Source of the DNA: Solen grandis
Lineage: Eukaryota; Mollusca; Bivalvia; Adapedonta; Solenidae
Length of the DNA: 64,000 nucleotides
Reading direction: 5' to 3'
Assembly (NCBI GenBank): GCA_021229015.1
Contig: CM037777.1
Coordinates: 21,264,110 to 21,328,109 of the forward strand
Shown here piece by piece: positions 11,550 through 24,490 of this stretch. The notes below the pieces were generated by a model that did not search any database, was not told the DNA's origin, and was given only the letters and a program-made list of their open reading frames with translations. Within the stretch, counting starts at the first letter, position 1, and every line of letters begins with the position of its first letter. The position numbers were made by a program, and so were the translations under genes.

Positions 11550-14156
11550 GCCCGGTCCCCCGCTTTTAAAGGGCGGTTTAACCCCCTTTAAAATTTTGGC
11601 ACAAATCTCCCCAAATTTCTTCTTTCCATTAATTTAAAGTGTAGGAATTTCCAAAATCTTCGGGCCAATCATTTTAAATATGGTATTATTCTTTTTTTTG
11701 GGTTTGGGATATTTATGGAAACTGGGGACACTTTTAACCACCTAAAAAAATTTTCGACCCTTGATTCACGGTTTTTTTTTAGGGGCCCTGCAGTTAGGGT
11801 TTTTATTCAACGGGCCATTCAAAGTATATGGTAAATAAATATTAATTTTGGGGGAATGTGTTTATTATTTTTTTTTTTATTTTACGAAAATTTTGTTACA
11901 GTTTTTTTTAATTTTATTTTTTTTTTTTAAATTTTTTTTTGGGTTTACAATTCTGTTATTGATGATATTTTTTTATTTTTGAATAAATTTTTTTTTTTTC
12001 CCCTTATTTAAATTAGTACTTTTTTTTTTATAAAAATTTCTTTTTATTTTTATCAACCAAATTATTTCAAATCACTTTAAACCCGGGCCCTTAAATTTTA
12101 TTTAAAATTTTCCCCCATGTATAAATGGATATAACAATTTTATTCCTAACCCCAAAACCAACCCCCTTATCTCTCTCTCTCTCTCTCGGGGGGGCGACTC
12201 TCTCCCCCCTCCCCCCTTTCTGTTTTCCAGAACATATTCTTTGCCCTAATGCGGGGGTTGGGAAAGATTGATTTTGGGGCCCCCGAGATTTTTTTAAATA
12301 TAAAGAGACGGGTTTATGTAAAAATTTAAATAACAAAAGGCGAATATAAAAAAAAAAATGTACATCTATTGACAATGTAAAAACGCAGAATCCCCACCCA
12401 ATTTTTTTGGGTCTTTCTTTGTCTTTCAATTTTTTAAAAACTTTAAAAAATAAAATTAGCGGGAATTTGTATTTCAATTTTAAAACTTTTAGAAAAACAA
12501 TGAATTAAAATATCCCATGACTATACAAAAAAAATATAAAATAGAAAAATTTTTTTTTTTAAATTTTTAAAGAACGAAAAAAAAATTTTACAAGAATTAA
12601 AATATACAACAGGGAATATAAGAAAATTTATATAATAGCGAATATTTGTTTTTAAATTTTTGAACGTTGAAAAAAGGTAAAAAAAAAAAAATATACAAAA
12701 TAAACAAAAACAATATAATAGAAAATATTTTTTTTTTAAATTTTTTTAACTTTTGAGAAATGAAAAAAAAAAATATACATGATATACAAAATTAAAAAGA
12801 AAAAGGCTGTTTTTTTTTGCATCACAAAAAAACGGGGTACATGTGATTCGGGGGTAACCCCTTATCTAGTAGTTAAACTTATCTTTCAGTCTTTTAAAGT
12901 TTAAAAATGATTTAAAGGAATCACCGGGGGGCTAAATCCCAAACTTTGTTTCGCTGTATTCTGAAAACTAAAAAAATTTCCCCGGGAAAAACCCACTTAA
13001 CTTTTTACATAATTTTTTAAATTGGGCCGCTTTTTTTCCCGATTTCAGTACATAATATTTATTTAATTAAAGGGTTTCATAATTTTAAAAACATTACTGA
13101 TAAAAACCTAAAAAAAGGACAGCAGCGCTATATTGGGTTTTGAGTTTTTCCAAATTGATATTCTTTTTGGGTTTGTTTATCAATGGGGATGGATATAGTC
13201 AAAACAATTATTTAAAAATTTAATGGGACCAAATGCTTTTGGGGGGTAACAATTATAAATCACGGGGTTTTGAAAACATTAAATCCACATACATGACAAA
13301 AAACAATTATCATCGGTGCCCTTGTGATTCTTTTCAGCCAGTGGGTCGTCGTCGTTTCCAAGCTTCTTTCCTGCTTTGTTTTTGGATTTTTTTTTTTTAT
13401 TGTTTTTGGTTTCCCGTCAGTTGTTTTAATCAGTCCGAGTCCTTTTCTTTTCGAATTACAAGGTCGAATACCATTTCCCTTTTTAATAGCACACGTGAGT
13501 TGGCAGTTTGAAAAACAAAAATTTTTTCTATATTGGGACGGGGCGGACAAAAGGGTTCTGTTTTTTTTCTTGTTTCACTCTGTTGTTGACAACTCTGAAA
13601 TTTGTTGTTGGCCCAAATTTTTGGGTTATTTTGCACAGTTTCAAGGGATTGTAACAAATTTTCTTTTAGTTTGTTTGCATTTTGCTGCTTAAAATAATTG
13701 TTGAAAAATTTTTTTCGGAAATGGTGGGTATTCTGCCCTTAGCTGACAGATGGGACAAGGAAAGGGCAATAACGTTCCCTTTAAATTCATCAATCCTTTA
13801 AAAAACGAAACATAGACAAATACAGAAATTTTAAATTTTGCAGAAAAATAAAATTTCCAAAAAACATTTCACACAATTTTCCTTTGGGGCAATTTTCTAC
13901 CAAATATTTCAATAAAAAGGGATTAAATATTCAATTCATATTTCAACCCCCAATTTTTACAAACAAATTTTTGTTTTTTATAGATCTAAATAGAAAAAAT
14001 AAAATCAAGAACAGATATGGATCCGGGATGACGGGGGGGGGAGAGGAGAGGGAAAATTCCCCAATGGGGTCCATCTTCGTCTAAAACCAAATTCTATTCA
14101 GACATCATCTTGATTTTTATCAACTTTTTGGTCGTTCTCTCAAAATCCAGGGAAAG
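11550..14156. other. AT-rich distorted sequence, no gene supported
   Basis: Contains a CT microsatellite near 12169-12187. At 13260-13690 both strands are open for 75-122 codons; the minus strand is hydrophilic and rich in Lys, Thr and Gln, but no motif is recognisable. Its position just upstream of the LINE endonuclease would suit an ORF1, but that would be on the plus strand, which here reads only Phe/Leu-rich sequence. No call is made. Confidence 0.4.
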
Positions 14157-17100
14157 TAAAATAATTCAATGGAATTGAAAAGGGGTTTCTTAAAGAAAAA
14201 TTATGATGAGCTATTTTTTATTGTTATCTTAAACAATTTTCCGCCGTAGCTGTCTACAAAAACTTTTTTAAAAGGTTTAATGATAAGGGAAATTTTTTAG
14301 AAATTAAATTTAAAAATGTTTTTTTTTTAAACAATTGTGATAGGGGGCCGCGGGGGGTTCTTTCTTTTTAATTCCGAAGAAATTTTCCTCTTTGGGAAAA
14401 GGGTTAAAACTAAATACACAACTAAAAGGCTGTGGCCTCAGTGTGCTTTGCACAGAGTATCACGTTTGTTTATTTTTATACCTCCAAATTTATTTGGGAA
14501 TCCTAGGGATCTTAAAAAATTTTTCTTTATTAATCAACTTTCCTGCCCCCTTTTTTTATTTTTTGGTGACTTTAATGGCCATAATTAATTATGGGGTTGC
14601 AAAATTTTAAATTTAGAAAGGAAAAAATTTTAAAAAGATTTTATAAAACAAAAATGTTTTTTTTTTTTTATTTTTTTAAATAAAATCCATACTTCCCCTT
14701 CACCCGGGCAACTGGTCATTATTCTCCCATTGATTTTCATTTCCTATCCGACTTTTTTATTTAGACTACGACGGGAGAGGCTGCGATTTGTGGGGAAAGT
14801 GCCCACTTTCCAAAAAAATTTTAACTAACTTTAAATTTCTCTTTTGATAATACTCCCCCACGTTAAAATTTTAAAAAAAAGCTGACGGGGTAAAATTCAA
14901 ACTCTTTGTAAAAAAGGTTATTTTTCTTAAAAATTTTTTTAAAATTTTGAGGACCCTATTGTGGGATTTTCTCCCAAAAAACCCATTCCATTGCCGAACA
15001 GTGTATACCTAAAACAAAAATTAAAAAAAAAAACAGACCATGGGGGGGAATACGAATGCAAAAAAAGCCATTTTAAACGCAGAGCGCCCTTTAAAAGATT
15101 CAAAGTAAGACCCAAAAAAGAAAATCATGATTTAAATTAAAACTAAGCAAAAGCTCGTAGGGGCCCCAAAAAAAATCCCAAAGGGAAAAAATCTTTGGGG
15201 ATTCCCCTTTGGGGTTTAATACGTTTTTAAAACTTTAAATTTTAAAAATCCAAAGAAAAAGGGATGGAAAATGATTAAAAAAAATAACGGGCAAAAAAAA
15301 ATCTAATTCCTTGGGGTTTCTCCCTTTAAATACCAAAATAATGAAAAAGGGTTTTGATAAAAAAATATCTCTAATTTATTGGGGAATTTTTTTTCGAAAA
15401 AAACCCTCTTTAAAGAATTTTTTCTAAGGAATTTCAGAAAAACCCAAAAAAAAAATCGGGAAAAACAAAAATTTAATTTTTTTTCATTAATGATGAAAAC
15501 TTTAATAAACCGTTTTTCTTTGGGCTGAACTTCAAAACCCTTAAAAAAAAAACCCCATGACAAACCCCTGAAACCCCCGAGACATTCCATTCCTTACTTT
15601 GAATCTTCCACCCAAACCCTTTATTGGACACTCTGTTTTAAAAAAATTAAAAGAAAAACTGGTCTTTCAGGTATAGTTCCTCCTTCATGGGAAAGGGGCA
15701 TTTTTTATTCCAGTTTTCCAAAAAAGGGGAAAAAAAATACTAACCCCACTAATTATAGACCTATTGCTTAACAAGCGCCCTCTGCAAAAAACCCAGGAGA
15801 ATGAAATTTAAAGCCCGCCCCTTTTTTTGGTTCTTAGAGTCAAAAAACCTTAAATTTCAAAAATTTTTAGGGTTTTAGAAACAGAGAAGTACAACTGATC
15901 ATTTAAAATTGACTTGAAAGTTTTTTTCGTTACCCTTTGTCAAAAAAGGGGAAAATTTATTAAAAATATTTTTTTACCTGGAAAAGGCATATGATACGAC
16001 ATGGAAAACAAGGTATTATGAAAAAATTTTTATGATTTGGGTTTAAAAGGCCATTTACCAAAATTTATAGAAAAAAAATTTTTCACGAAATTTTTAAAAT
16101 GAAATGGGGGTTTTGACTTTTTTGATTGTTTTTACAAGACAGGGGTTTTCCCCAAGGAAGTTTTTCTCTCTTTTTTGGGGGGTTACCCTTTTTAAAAATG
16201 GGGGGGGGTTAAAAAAAAATTTAAAAGTAATTTTGGGGTTAAAATTTTAAATTTTTCCTGGTTTTTTTGAAATTGCCCTTTTTTTTTTCCCCTTTACCCC
16301 TTGGGGCGACCCTTTTTAAAATTTTCTACAGTCCAAAAAATTAAACCAAAATTTAAAGGCCGGGTTCAACAATGTCTTTTAAAAAAACAAAAATGGGCAT
16401 TTTGAAAAACGGCTTTAAAATTTTCTAAATCAAAAACACAATGGTAATTTTTGTCAACTAAAAATCCCTCACGAGGGCCAAATTTTTAAAAATGGAAAAG
16501 GTACTCCTATTCCGGCGTTTACGAATTTAAATTTCTGGGTGATTTTCCCACAAAAAACTTAATTTTTTTTTCCCTTTAAAATACCTCAAAATAAATGTCT
16601 CAAAGGGACTTAACAAAATTTAGAGTGTCGCCCCTACCGATTGGGGGGCCGAAAACCCAAAATCCTTTTTAATTTAAACCGTTTTCTAATTCGTTCAAAA
16701 TTGGGTTTTGCTTATCGTTTAGGGGTTTAGCCAAAAAATCATTACTTTTCGTTTCTGGACACAATTCATCATCAAGGGCTTTGCTTGGCACTTTTGGGGC
16801 CTTTTAAAAAATCTCCTGTAAAACCTTTATGGAGCCGCAAATAACCATCCTTATATCTACGTAGAGAAAAAAAAACCTTTTCGTAAAATTAAAAAAAATC
16901 AAATCAAATCCGAGTAATCCAGTTATGAAGCGTATTTCACCCTAACTATGAAACATTTTGTATGAGCAAACCTAAGGTTATCAAACCTTTTGGGTTGGGG
17001 TGCTCAGAATCTTATTTCAGGTTTAAAAGTTGGGCAAAAAAAGTCATTTTAAAAAAAAACAATCCCCCAAATTCCACCTTGGACACTTAAAAGACCCAAA

Positions 17101-18040
17101 ATTAAAATTTATCTTTTTCAATTTTAAAAAGTCCCTCAGGGGTCCCAAATTTTTTTTCAAACAAAGTTCAATGAAATTAGGGCCCACTTTTGGAGGCCAT
17201 TTTGACCTTTTTTCAGATGGGTCAAAGAATGGCTATACACCACATTTTGCAGTCAAAGCTTTTCTTTTACACAAAAATTTTATCGTTTACCCGGTGGCGC
17301 TTTGATTTTCTTTTGCCCGAAGCAAAAACTATTGATTTGCTTTACATGCGGGATCGTCCCCATTCGGTTTCCCATACATTTATATATTTTTTATTTCCCT
17401 TTTTTGTTCTACAATCAATTAAAAAAAATGGGAAATTTTCAATTTCCCCCAATTCAAAAATATTTTTCTTAAACATCATCCCTATCTTTTTCGAAACAAA
17501 TTAATTTTTTGTTGGGTTCCCAGTCCCCTATGGGGGAATTTAGGGAATGGGGAGAGTTTTATCGTGCTGCAAAGGGAGCCCGGAAATTTTAAAAGGGGGC
17601 TGATATTTAAAAATTTCCCTTTAAGATTTTAAATCTTCCGTAAATAAATTGAACTTTTAAAAGGGGAATCTAGTTGGGACAAAAGCCCCAATTTTTTAAA
17701 AAGTTACATTCTTTCAACCATCCCTTTTGGTTTTTTTGGGATCCAACTTCCCCCCCGCCGGGGCGTTGGGGGGAATGTGTTATCAATTTGTTTTACCGGG
17801 ATAGGACATTTCTCGTTTACTCATCCTAACTATTAAACGAGAAGAACAACCGTAGCATTCCTTTCCAGGAACCGGGTTTAACAAGTGGGCTGTTTGCTTT
17901 AAAACTTTTTAAATTTAAATTTTTTTAATGTGGCAAACTATGTTTGACCTTTTTTAAAACTGGGTTTTGGGTTTATTCTTTGATCCCTTTTTTTAAGGGC
18001 GTTTGGGATATATAAAAAGCCCTTTTTTTTACTTTCTGTA
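14157..18040 (+). pseudogene. Non-LTR retrotransposon (LINE) ORF2: APE endonuclease-RT-RNase H
   Basis: Read across frames, the plus strand gives in order: an endonuclease start IIQWN.KG and CLQK (14160-14270), then INQLSCPLFLF and GDFNGHN (to 14588), the APE motif with its Asp and Asn. RT follows with PPSWEKGH, TNYRPIA (15748-15768) and LEKAYDTTWK (15978-16004, RT motif A), then KFSKSKT near 16420. A linker near 16740-16930 ends in KSNPSNP. RNase H shows FSDGSKNGY (17215-17240), EAKTIDL, VLQSIKKNGK and a C-terminal block where WVPSHVGIPGNE would lie (17515-17570). IGHFSFTHPNY near 17800 fits the usual Cys-rich tail. APE, RT and RNase H in this order suggest the I/Jockey group. The frame changes dozens of times, mostly at homopolymers, so sequencing error may exceed true decay. 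The YADD box was not found. Confidence 0.75.
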
Positions 18041-19468
18041 TGTTAAACTTTTACTTCCTGCTGTGGGGAAATTTCCCTTGGGGTATAATTTTTTGGGCTT
18101 ATCGTGTTTTTAAGCGTTTTTTTTAAAACCGATATGACGTCTTTTTCCCACTGTTTGGGGGGTTCCTTTTAAATTTAATAATTTTTATCCTTTCAAAAAC
18201 TTAATTTTTTAATAATACCAAAAAAAACATTGTTAAATCAATATAAAGAATAGGGCTTGGGAATGACACAACATTATTGTTCAATGATGTATCACAAAAA
18301 TAGTGACAGGATAAGTGTTGAAAACTAATTTTAAAAGTTTTCTCAATATTACATTTTACCCAGGCCTTTTTTGGGTAATTTAAATTTTCTTTAAAATTAC
18401 CAAAGTTTTTCAATTGTAGACCCCTTATTGGATAATATAGGTTTCTTTTTTTTTTACCCCAAAGTTATTGAAGGAATAGTAATACATGTAAACATGTTTC
18501 CTTTTAATTTAAACAATTTAACAAAAATTTGGGCAAAAATGAATTAAATTTTATAGGGTCGCATAACCAAAAAATTAGAACCCTTCCCTTTTGCTCGACA
18601 CTCCATCCATGCTGATGTGAAAAGTGCATGACAGCTGCAGTAAGCCCGTATGACTATAAAAAACCCGTAAAATATTAAAACCCCCTCTTTACAAACTTTG
18701 GTTTAAACAAAAAGTAATAAATCATGGGATTGTAGATTGGGTTATGGGCTAGAATTGTATATAAAACACACCTCGAAAACCCCCCAAATAATGTCCCCAC
18801 AAATATTTATGCCCTTTTTAAAATTTTTTTAAAATTTAGTTTTGTGACTTTCGAAAAAAAAAATGAAACGAAACTAATGGGGGGGCGAAATTGTAAAAAT
18901 TTAGACCATTTAAAAGAGGGGCCCCAGCAATACAAGCCTTTTAAAAAATTCTAGGATTTTTAATAAAAATTATTTCATCTTATAAAAATACTGATTTTTG
19001 TTTAACTTTCTTTAAGTCACAAAAATTTTGGGATTTTTTCCCACAAAAGAAATGGAACATAAAGCTCGCGCGAAAAAACGCTAAAGCGAAAAAGAGGGAT
19101 AATCATTCAAAACAAGGTTTTCAGTTAAAACCAAAAAAAACACCAAAACCCTAAAAGATCACATTAAAATAAAAAAAAAAAATAAGAAACCCCACTGGAA
19201 TACAATTCCATTTCACTCCCCGCCTGTGTTTTAAATATTCACACTCATGGGGGGCTCAGCCTTAAATTTTACATGTTTTTACAAACTCCTCCCTGGGTTC
19301 GAAAAAAACCTTCCCTCCTATTCTGCATAAATATTTCTTTTCGCTTTGACAGGGTTTTCAATATTTCGGTATAGGGTGACAAAAGGGGGCCAAAAAAAAT
19401 AAGGGAAAAGACCTTAATCAATGAGGACAATCATCTTGTAACAGGAGTGTGAGATTGTTTCTTTTTAG
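18041..19468. other. Likely LINE 3' flank and AT-rich sequence
   Basis: Near 18600-18680 there is a non-coding stretch (CTCCATCCATGCTGATGTG... CAGTAAGCCCGTATGA) that could be the 3' untranslated region of the preceding LINE. The rest is distorted AT-rich DNA with no supported gene. Confidence 0.35.
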
Positions 19469-19560
19469 CTCACCCCGAGCCCGGGGTGCTCATGATGAGC
19501 TTTTTTGGATCGATGAATGTCCGTGTCCCCCCGTCGTCCACAATTTGTTTCGTCCCCGAA
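19469..19560 (-). repeat. Distorted right terminus of a pearl-like element
   Basis: AGCTCACCCCGAGC, GGGGTGCTCATGATGAGC and GATGAATGTCCGTG match, with errors, the hairpin end and adjoining tract seen intact at 56942. It is in the same minus orientation. Confidence 0.55.
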
Positions 19561-21619
19561 AAAAAAACGGGGCATGTCTTCCCACATTGTTGAAATTTAA
19601 AATCTTTCCCTTTTTCCCGAAAATAGCCACTTTCGGATTGAAAATTTCAAGGAAATTTAAATTTTTTTTATCGTTTTTTTACTTTTTTTTCCCTTTCCTT
19701 TACCAAAATTTTGTTTTTATGTTATCCCTTTTTTTTTGTTTTGTACAAAAGGAAAAGGGGGAATTAAAGGGAATCTAAATTTTTTTTGGGATTTTTCTGC
19801 GGGTTCCCTTCCCTCGATTCCCCAAAAAGAAATTGTTCCCATTTTTTTCTTAAAAAAATTGAATAATTTTGAATATGTTACTTGTTGTCCCTCCTTGTTG
19901 GGAAAACCCGGTTTGGGGCCCAAAGAATTAAGGGGGGAAATTTGGGTTTTTTTTTCTTTTATCTGTTGTAACTGTTTTATTTTTTTAACCGTAGCTGTTT
20001 AAACGTCCCCCAAAATTTAAAAAAAACGGGTTTTTTGCAAATTACACTTCTTTTTTTTGCCTTCACAGTTTGCTTTCATATTCTTAATTTATTTTCTTTT
20101 TTTAATATCACAACAGGTTCCTTTTTTTTTAAATACAATTTCCTGAAAAAAGTTAAATGTCATTGATTTGGCCGGGGTTTTACACAAGCCATTGAATGTT
20201 TTTTTTTGTGTGGGTGTTATTGTTGGGTTTTTTTTTTTTTCAATAATGGGTTCGGGCCTGGACCTGTCTCCCCGCTTTTTTGGGGGAAAAAGGGCTATTT
20301 TGATTTGCCAGTCATCTACAAAACCAGTCGCTTTTTTTTCTCCGCTTTTCCTAACAGCGGCCCTGATAACGGGTGGGCTTTTTCGTGTAAGTTTCCCCAG
20401 GGCTGGGGGTCAGAAAACCCCACTTACCCGACAAGCATGGAATCTCTTTTCACCAAGCATGGGTTTTTCTCATCAAAGGGAACGCTATTTTCGAAATTGT
20501 TTTTGAGTTAAATGCTAAAATATAAAATCGTGGGTTTTTTTTTAAAAATTTGGTTTGACTTGTACTAATTTTAAAAACCGAATCGATTTTTATACCTTTT
20601 TGAAAGATTTCATAGAAAAAAAAGAAAGTCCGAGTTTTGGGGCCCCGGGTCCAAAGTTGGGCATTTTAAAATTTTTTCCCCCTTTTATTTGATTTATCGG
20701 GTCCTATCAATCTTGAAATGTTTCGGCGCATGGGTGTAATTTTAAAAACCAAGATCCCCCCTACCCAAAGGGGGCCTGTAAGATCGGGAAAAAGGAAAAT
20801 TGTGTTTGGATACACAACCCTCCTCAAATTCATCCGCAGAGGGGGACCTTTATTTAAAACACCCACACCACCACACAAAATATTTTATTTTTGATATTCA
20901 AATTTTTATATTCATTTTTTAGGGGAAAAATGCGGCATGAAAATTTTGGGCAGGTTTTCGTTTGTACCAAAAAAAAAGGTGGGGATTTTAGGGGAATGGT
21001 GGGTGATAAAGTCAAAGCTTTGATGTTTTGTCAACCAATTCATTAAGGACTTTTCCTATATTGAACAGGGTTTTAGACATAGTTTGTGTGCTGTTTTCTA
21101 TAGGAAACCAAAAAATGTGACAAATTTGAGGAGGTTTTGTCAACTTTTTAACGGGAACTGGGGGAGAAAATAATGTAAAAAATTAAGAAACGGGTAAAGA
21201 AAAAAGAGAGGGTAAAGAAAAAAGATGAGAAACAGGGTGAGGGGAAAAAAACAGATGATAATTTTTTCTTTTATAAAATTTTTTGTAAGTGTCACTTTTA
21301 TTTCGCCGCCTCCGGGGGGTCGAATATTGGCGTCATCCTCCGTTTGTCCGCCCCTACCTTTTTGAACGAATCCTCCTTTGTTTCCCGAAAAGAATCTTTT
21401 CCAAAACCCTTTTGGGCAATGTCATTACTATAATGATATGCTTTAATGGGGGGATTTTTTCCGGGGTCTTTTATTTTTAAACTCACCTGATACTTGTGGG
21501 TCGGGGGAGCTTTTTTTATCAAACCTTTTTTTCCCTCGTGGGGTTTTCCCCCAATTGCTTTTGAACACTCTAAAAAGGCCACAGTTTAAGCCCAAATTTT
21601 GGGTCGGTTTTTAGGGCTA
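19561..21619. other. Distorted sequence, no gene supported
   Basis: Homopolymer-rich throughout. A patch at 21299-21400 (CGCCGCCTCCGG, GTTTGTCCGCCCC) may belong to a dispersed repeat. Open frames up to about 110 codons are Phe/Lys/Gly-rich by-products of base runs. Confidence 0.4.
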
Positions 21620-22727
21620 CAGGGTACTCGGATGAGTTCGATTTGTGTCATTTGGGGGGCATAAAAATTTGGTCCCAGGTCCCAAAACTTTGAAAAACCC
21701 TATGAACACAAAAACGCCAAAGGTTTGGCCCAAACTTCATTAACTTGGTCGGATGGGTTTTTCTACATGATATCTCAACCCAGTTCGAAATTGGGTCAAG
21801 TGGGGTAAAAAAATAGGTCACTTTGTCAAATCTTAGAAACACCTTGTTAAAATCTAGAGGCCACAGGTTTTTTAGCTCAATCTTCAAAAGATTTGGGCAG
21901 GATGTTTGTCATAGTATCCCTTGGGGTGGGGGTTTGAAAATGGGTCAAAGTGGGGGCAAAAAACAAAGGGCCCAGGTCAAATCTTAGAAAAAAACTTAAC
22001 ACTTAGAGGGAACAGTTTTGGGGGCCCCGTCTTCATGAAATTTCCCCTCCCGGATGTTCGTCTACATGATATCTTGGGGTGATTTTGAAAATTTATTCAC
22101 TTAGGGGCCCCAAAAAAAGGTCACCCGGGCAACTCTTGTGGGGAAAACTTTTGAAAACCACCTTTTTTTTTAGACAACCTTAATGCAACTTGGGGCGAAT
22201 GTTTGTTTACATCAAATTCAGATGAATTCAAACTGGGCAAATTTTGGGCAACAAAAAGGCCCATGATTGGCCCCAAATTTGCCCCACCGGGGAAATAGGT
22301 TTTTCCCAAGGAACTCTGACCAAAATTTTTTTTTTAAAACCCGGCCAGTAGTTTTGAAGAAGATTTATTTTTTAAAATTTTCATATTTTTTTTTTTTTTT
22401 TTGCCATGGCAACCCAAAAAGTTTTTTTTATGGATCAAGTTTATTTTGCAAACCTTTTTTGAAGGTTCACCCAAAAGGGTCATTCCTGCCAAATTTAATC
22501 CCAATTTTTTCCAGGGGGTTTCGAGGAAAAGTTTTTATTAAAGTTTCCCTTTTTTTCTAAAAAGGGGAAATAAAACCCCCCCTCTGGCGGCCCTGTTTTT
22601 TACGGTTTGGAAATTTTTTAGCAAATTTGGTAGAGGGTTTACCCCAAGGGAACCCCCTTTTTACCAACTTATTTTTTAAAAACTGGCCAGTGTTTTGAAG
22701 AAGAGGGTTTTTAAAGTTTTTCATATT
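21620..22727 (-). repeat. Satellite-like core units of pearl-like elements, distorted
   Basis: Degenerate units repeat the phrases CTACATGATATCT, GAAATTGGGTCAA, GGTCACTTTGTCAAATC and TTAGAAA.ACC (near 21765-21850, 21905-22000 and 22060-22130). They are relatives of the ACCCACATGACCC-type units at 49.5 kb. Base runs prevent an exact period. Confidence 0.5.
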
Positions 22728-23246
22728 TTTTGCTCACCTGACCAAAGTGCCAAGGTGACTTTTGTGATGCCCTTTGCCGGCTTCCCTTGTCGTGCGTCGT
22801 CCCCAGTGCGTCGTCCGGCGTCAAAAAATTTTCTTTTAAAAGACACTCCTCTGAAAAACCCCTGGACAAATTTAAAAGAAACTTGGCAGGAAATGTTCCT
22901 TGGGTAAGGCTTAAAAAAAAGTTGCTAAAAATTTAAAATTGGGTCCTTTAAGAACTCTGGGTTGCCAGGCAAAAAAAAAAGGAAAAAAAATTTTTAAAAA
23001 ATTTAAAAAACATCTTCCCTTTAAAACTATGGCCCCGATTTCAAAATTTAATTTTGGGACAGAGTTCCCTTTGGGGCAACCCCTACAAAGTTGCTTTAAA
23101 ATTTTTCCGATCCGTAAAAAAAAAAAAAGGCCCCAGGGGCCCGGGGCTTATTTGCCTTTTATTTTTAAAAAAGAAACCTTTAAAACATTTTTCCCTTGAA
23201 AAACCCCTGGACAAAAATTTGGAAATTTAAAATTTTGGAAGGGGGA
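22728..23246 (-). repeat. Pearl-like element, right terminus then body, cut by the gap
   Basis: TTGCTCACCTGACC and AAGTGCCAAGGTGAC are a distorted AGCTCACC hairpin. GTCGTGCGTCGTCC and CTCTGAAAAACCCCTGGAC follow, as in intact minus-orientation copies. The sequence then runs into the N gap. Confidence 0.55.
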
Positions 23247-23346
23247 NNNNNNNNNNNNNNNNNNNNNNNNNNNNNNNNNNNNNNNNNNNNNNNNNNNNNN
23301 NNNNNNNNNNNNNNNNNNNNNNNNNNNNNNNNNNNNNNNNNNNNNN
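23247..23346. other. Assembly gap, 100 N
   Basis: Exactly 100 undetermined bases, a common placeholder for a gap of unknown size. Distorted sequence lies to the left, clean sequence and the tandem duplication to the right. Confidence 0.99.
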
Positions 23347-24143
23347 CCACACTCTACTTGGTAGAGGTCTATTAGCCCATGTTACATACCAAATATATAA
23401 ACTCCAGACCTTGAAGATTTTTCTAGTTTTTTTTCCAATATAAGTCTATGTAAAATCAAGTGATCCCTGGAGCGGGGCCAATTTTGACCCCAGCGTCATG
23501 ATTTGAACAAACTTGGTAAAAATCGACTAGACAATGCTACACACCAAATACTAAACTCTTTTTTAATTCCTATGTTAAATCAAGTGACCCCTGGGGCGGT
23601 GCCAATTTTGACCCCAGGGTCATAATTTTAACAATCATGGTAGTCATAAGATCATGCTACATACCAAAATTCAAAAGGCTAGGCCTTGTGGTTTCGGAGA
23701 AGAAGATTTTTTCAAGTTTTTCCTATATTAGCCTATGTGAAATCAAGTGACCCCTGGGGCGGGGCCAATTTTGACCCCAGGGTCATAATTTGTACAATCT
23801 TGGTAGAGAGTCATAAGATCATGCTACATACCAAAAATCAAAAGGCTAGGCCTTGTGGTTTCGGAGAAGAAGATTTTTTAAATTTTCATTTTTAAAATCT
23901 ATTTTTAGCTCCTGTGACCTACTTATTCACCCAATCAAAATAATTTGAACAACTTTGATAGAGGTCATAATAAGGACGATTCCTGTGAAGTTTGGTCAAA
24001 ATCCATCCAGTGGTTTAGGAGGAGAAGTTGTTTAAAGGAAAAGTTGACGCAAGACGCACGCACGCACGGACGGACGGACGATGGACGCCGGACAAAAGGC
24101 GATCACAAAAGCTCACCATGAGCACGTTGTGCTCAGGTGAGCT
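23347..24143 (+). mobile_element. Pearl-like satellite-bearing element, left-truncated by gap (duplication copy 1)
   Basis: Degenerate units containing GTGACCCCTGGGGC (starting about 23460, 23584 and 23747) are followed by a unique right flank (AGCTCCTGTGACCTACT near 23910), an ACGCACGGACGGACGG tract, and the terminal hairpin 24110-24143 (AGCTCACC..TGAGCAC / GTGCTCA.GGTGAGCT). The core-array-plus-flanks plan matches the pearl family described from oysters; identity to that family is inferred from layout only. Confidence 0.65.
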
Positions 24144-24490
24144 AAAAATCGAACATCAAATAGGAATGGGGCATTTCTTTTGCCCGTCAGTTTATTTGCA
24201 GTATTTTTCAAAAATTTTGATCGGTTTAACTCGCTAAACCACTTGGTTTAATGGGTAACTTAGTATATACGACCAATCTTTGTGCGCATGTGTGTAGAGA
24301 TGGTCTTGGATGGTAATGTCAAAACATAATTCCATACATTAAGTAGGTTAATGTTTGTTATCGAGGGCACAGCCGAGTGAGCGGTTTAATTTGTTAAACC
24401 CACGATAACAAACATTAACCTATACATAATAATTCTTCTGGACGGTTCCTAGGATGGACCAGTACTTTACGCCTGGGAAGGTTGTGAGGA

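Larger units (their letters stand above)
10020..23246. other. Homopolymer-distorted, probably unpolished assembly block
   Basis: From about 10.0 kb to the N gap nearly every line contains runs of 4-10 identical bases of all four types, with missing single bases beside them. Flanking DNA does not look like this. Known repeats inside are recognisable but distorted: at 22.73 kb the usual AGCTCACC hairpin appears with dropped bases, and the LINE at 14.15-18.04 kb keeps family residues but changes frame every few tens of bases at homopolymers. This is the signature of consensus errors, so ORFs here should not be trusted. Confidence 0.8.

Noticed and set aside
13260..13692. Overlapping open frames of 75-122 codons on both strands
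   Set aside because: They lie in the homopolymer-distorted block with no recognisable motif; composition alone can explain them.
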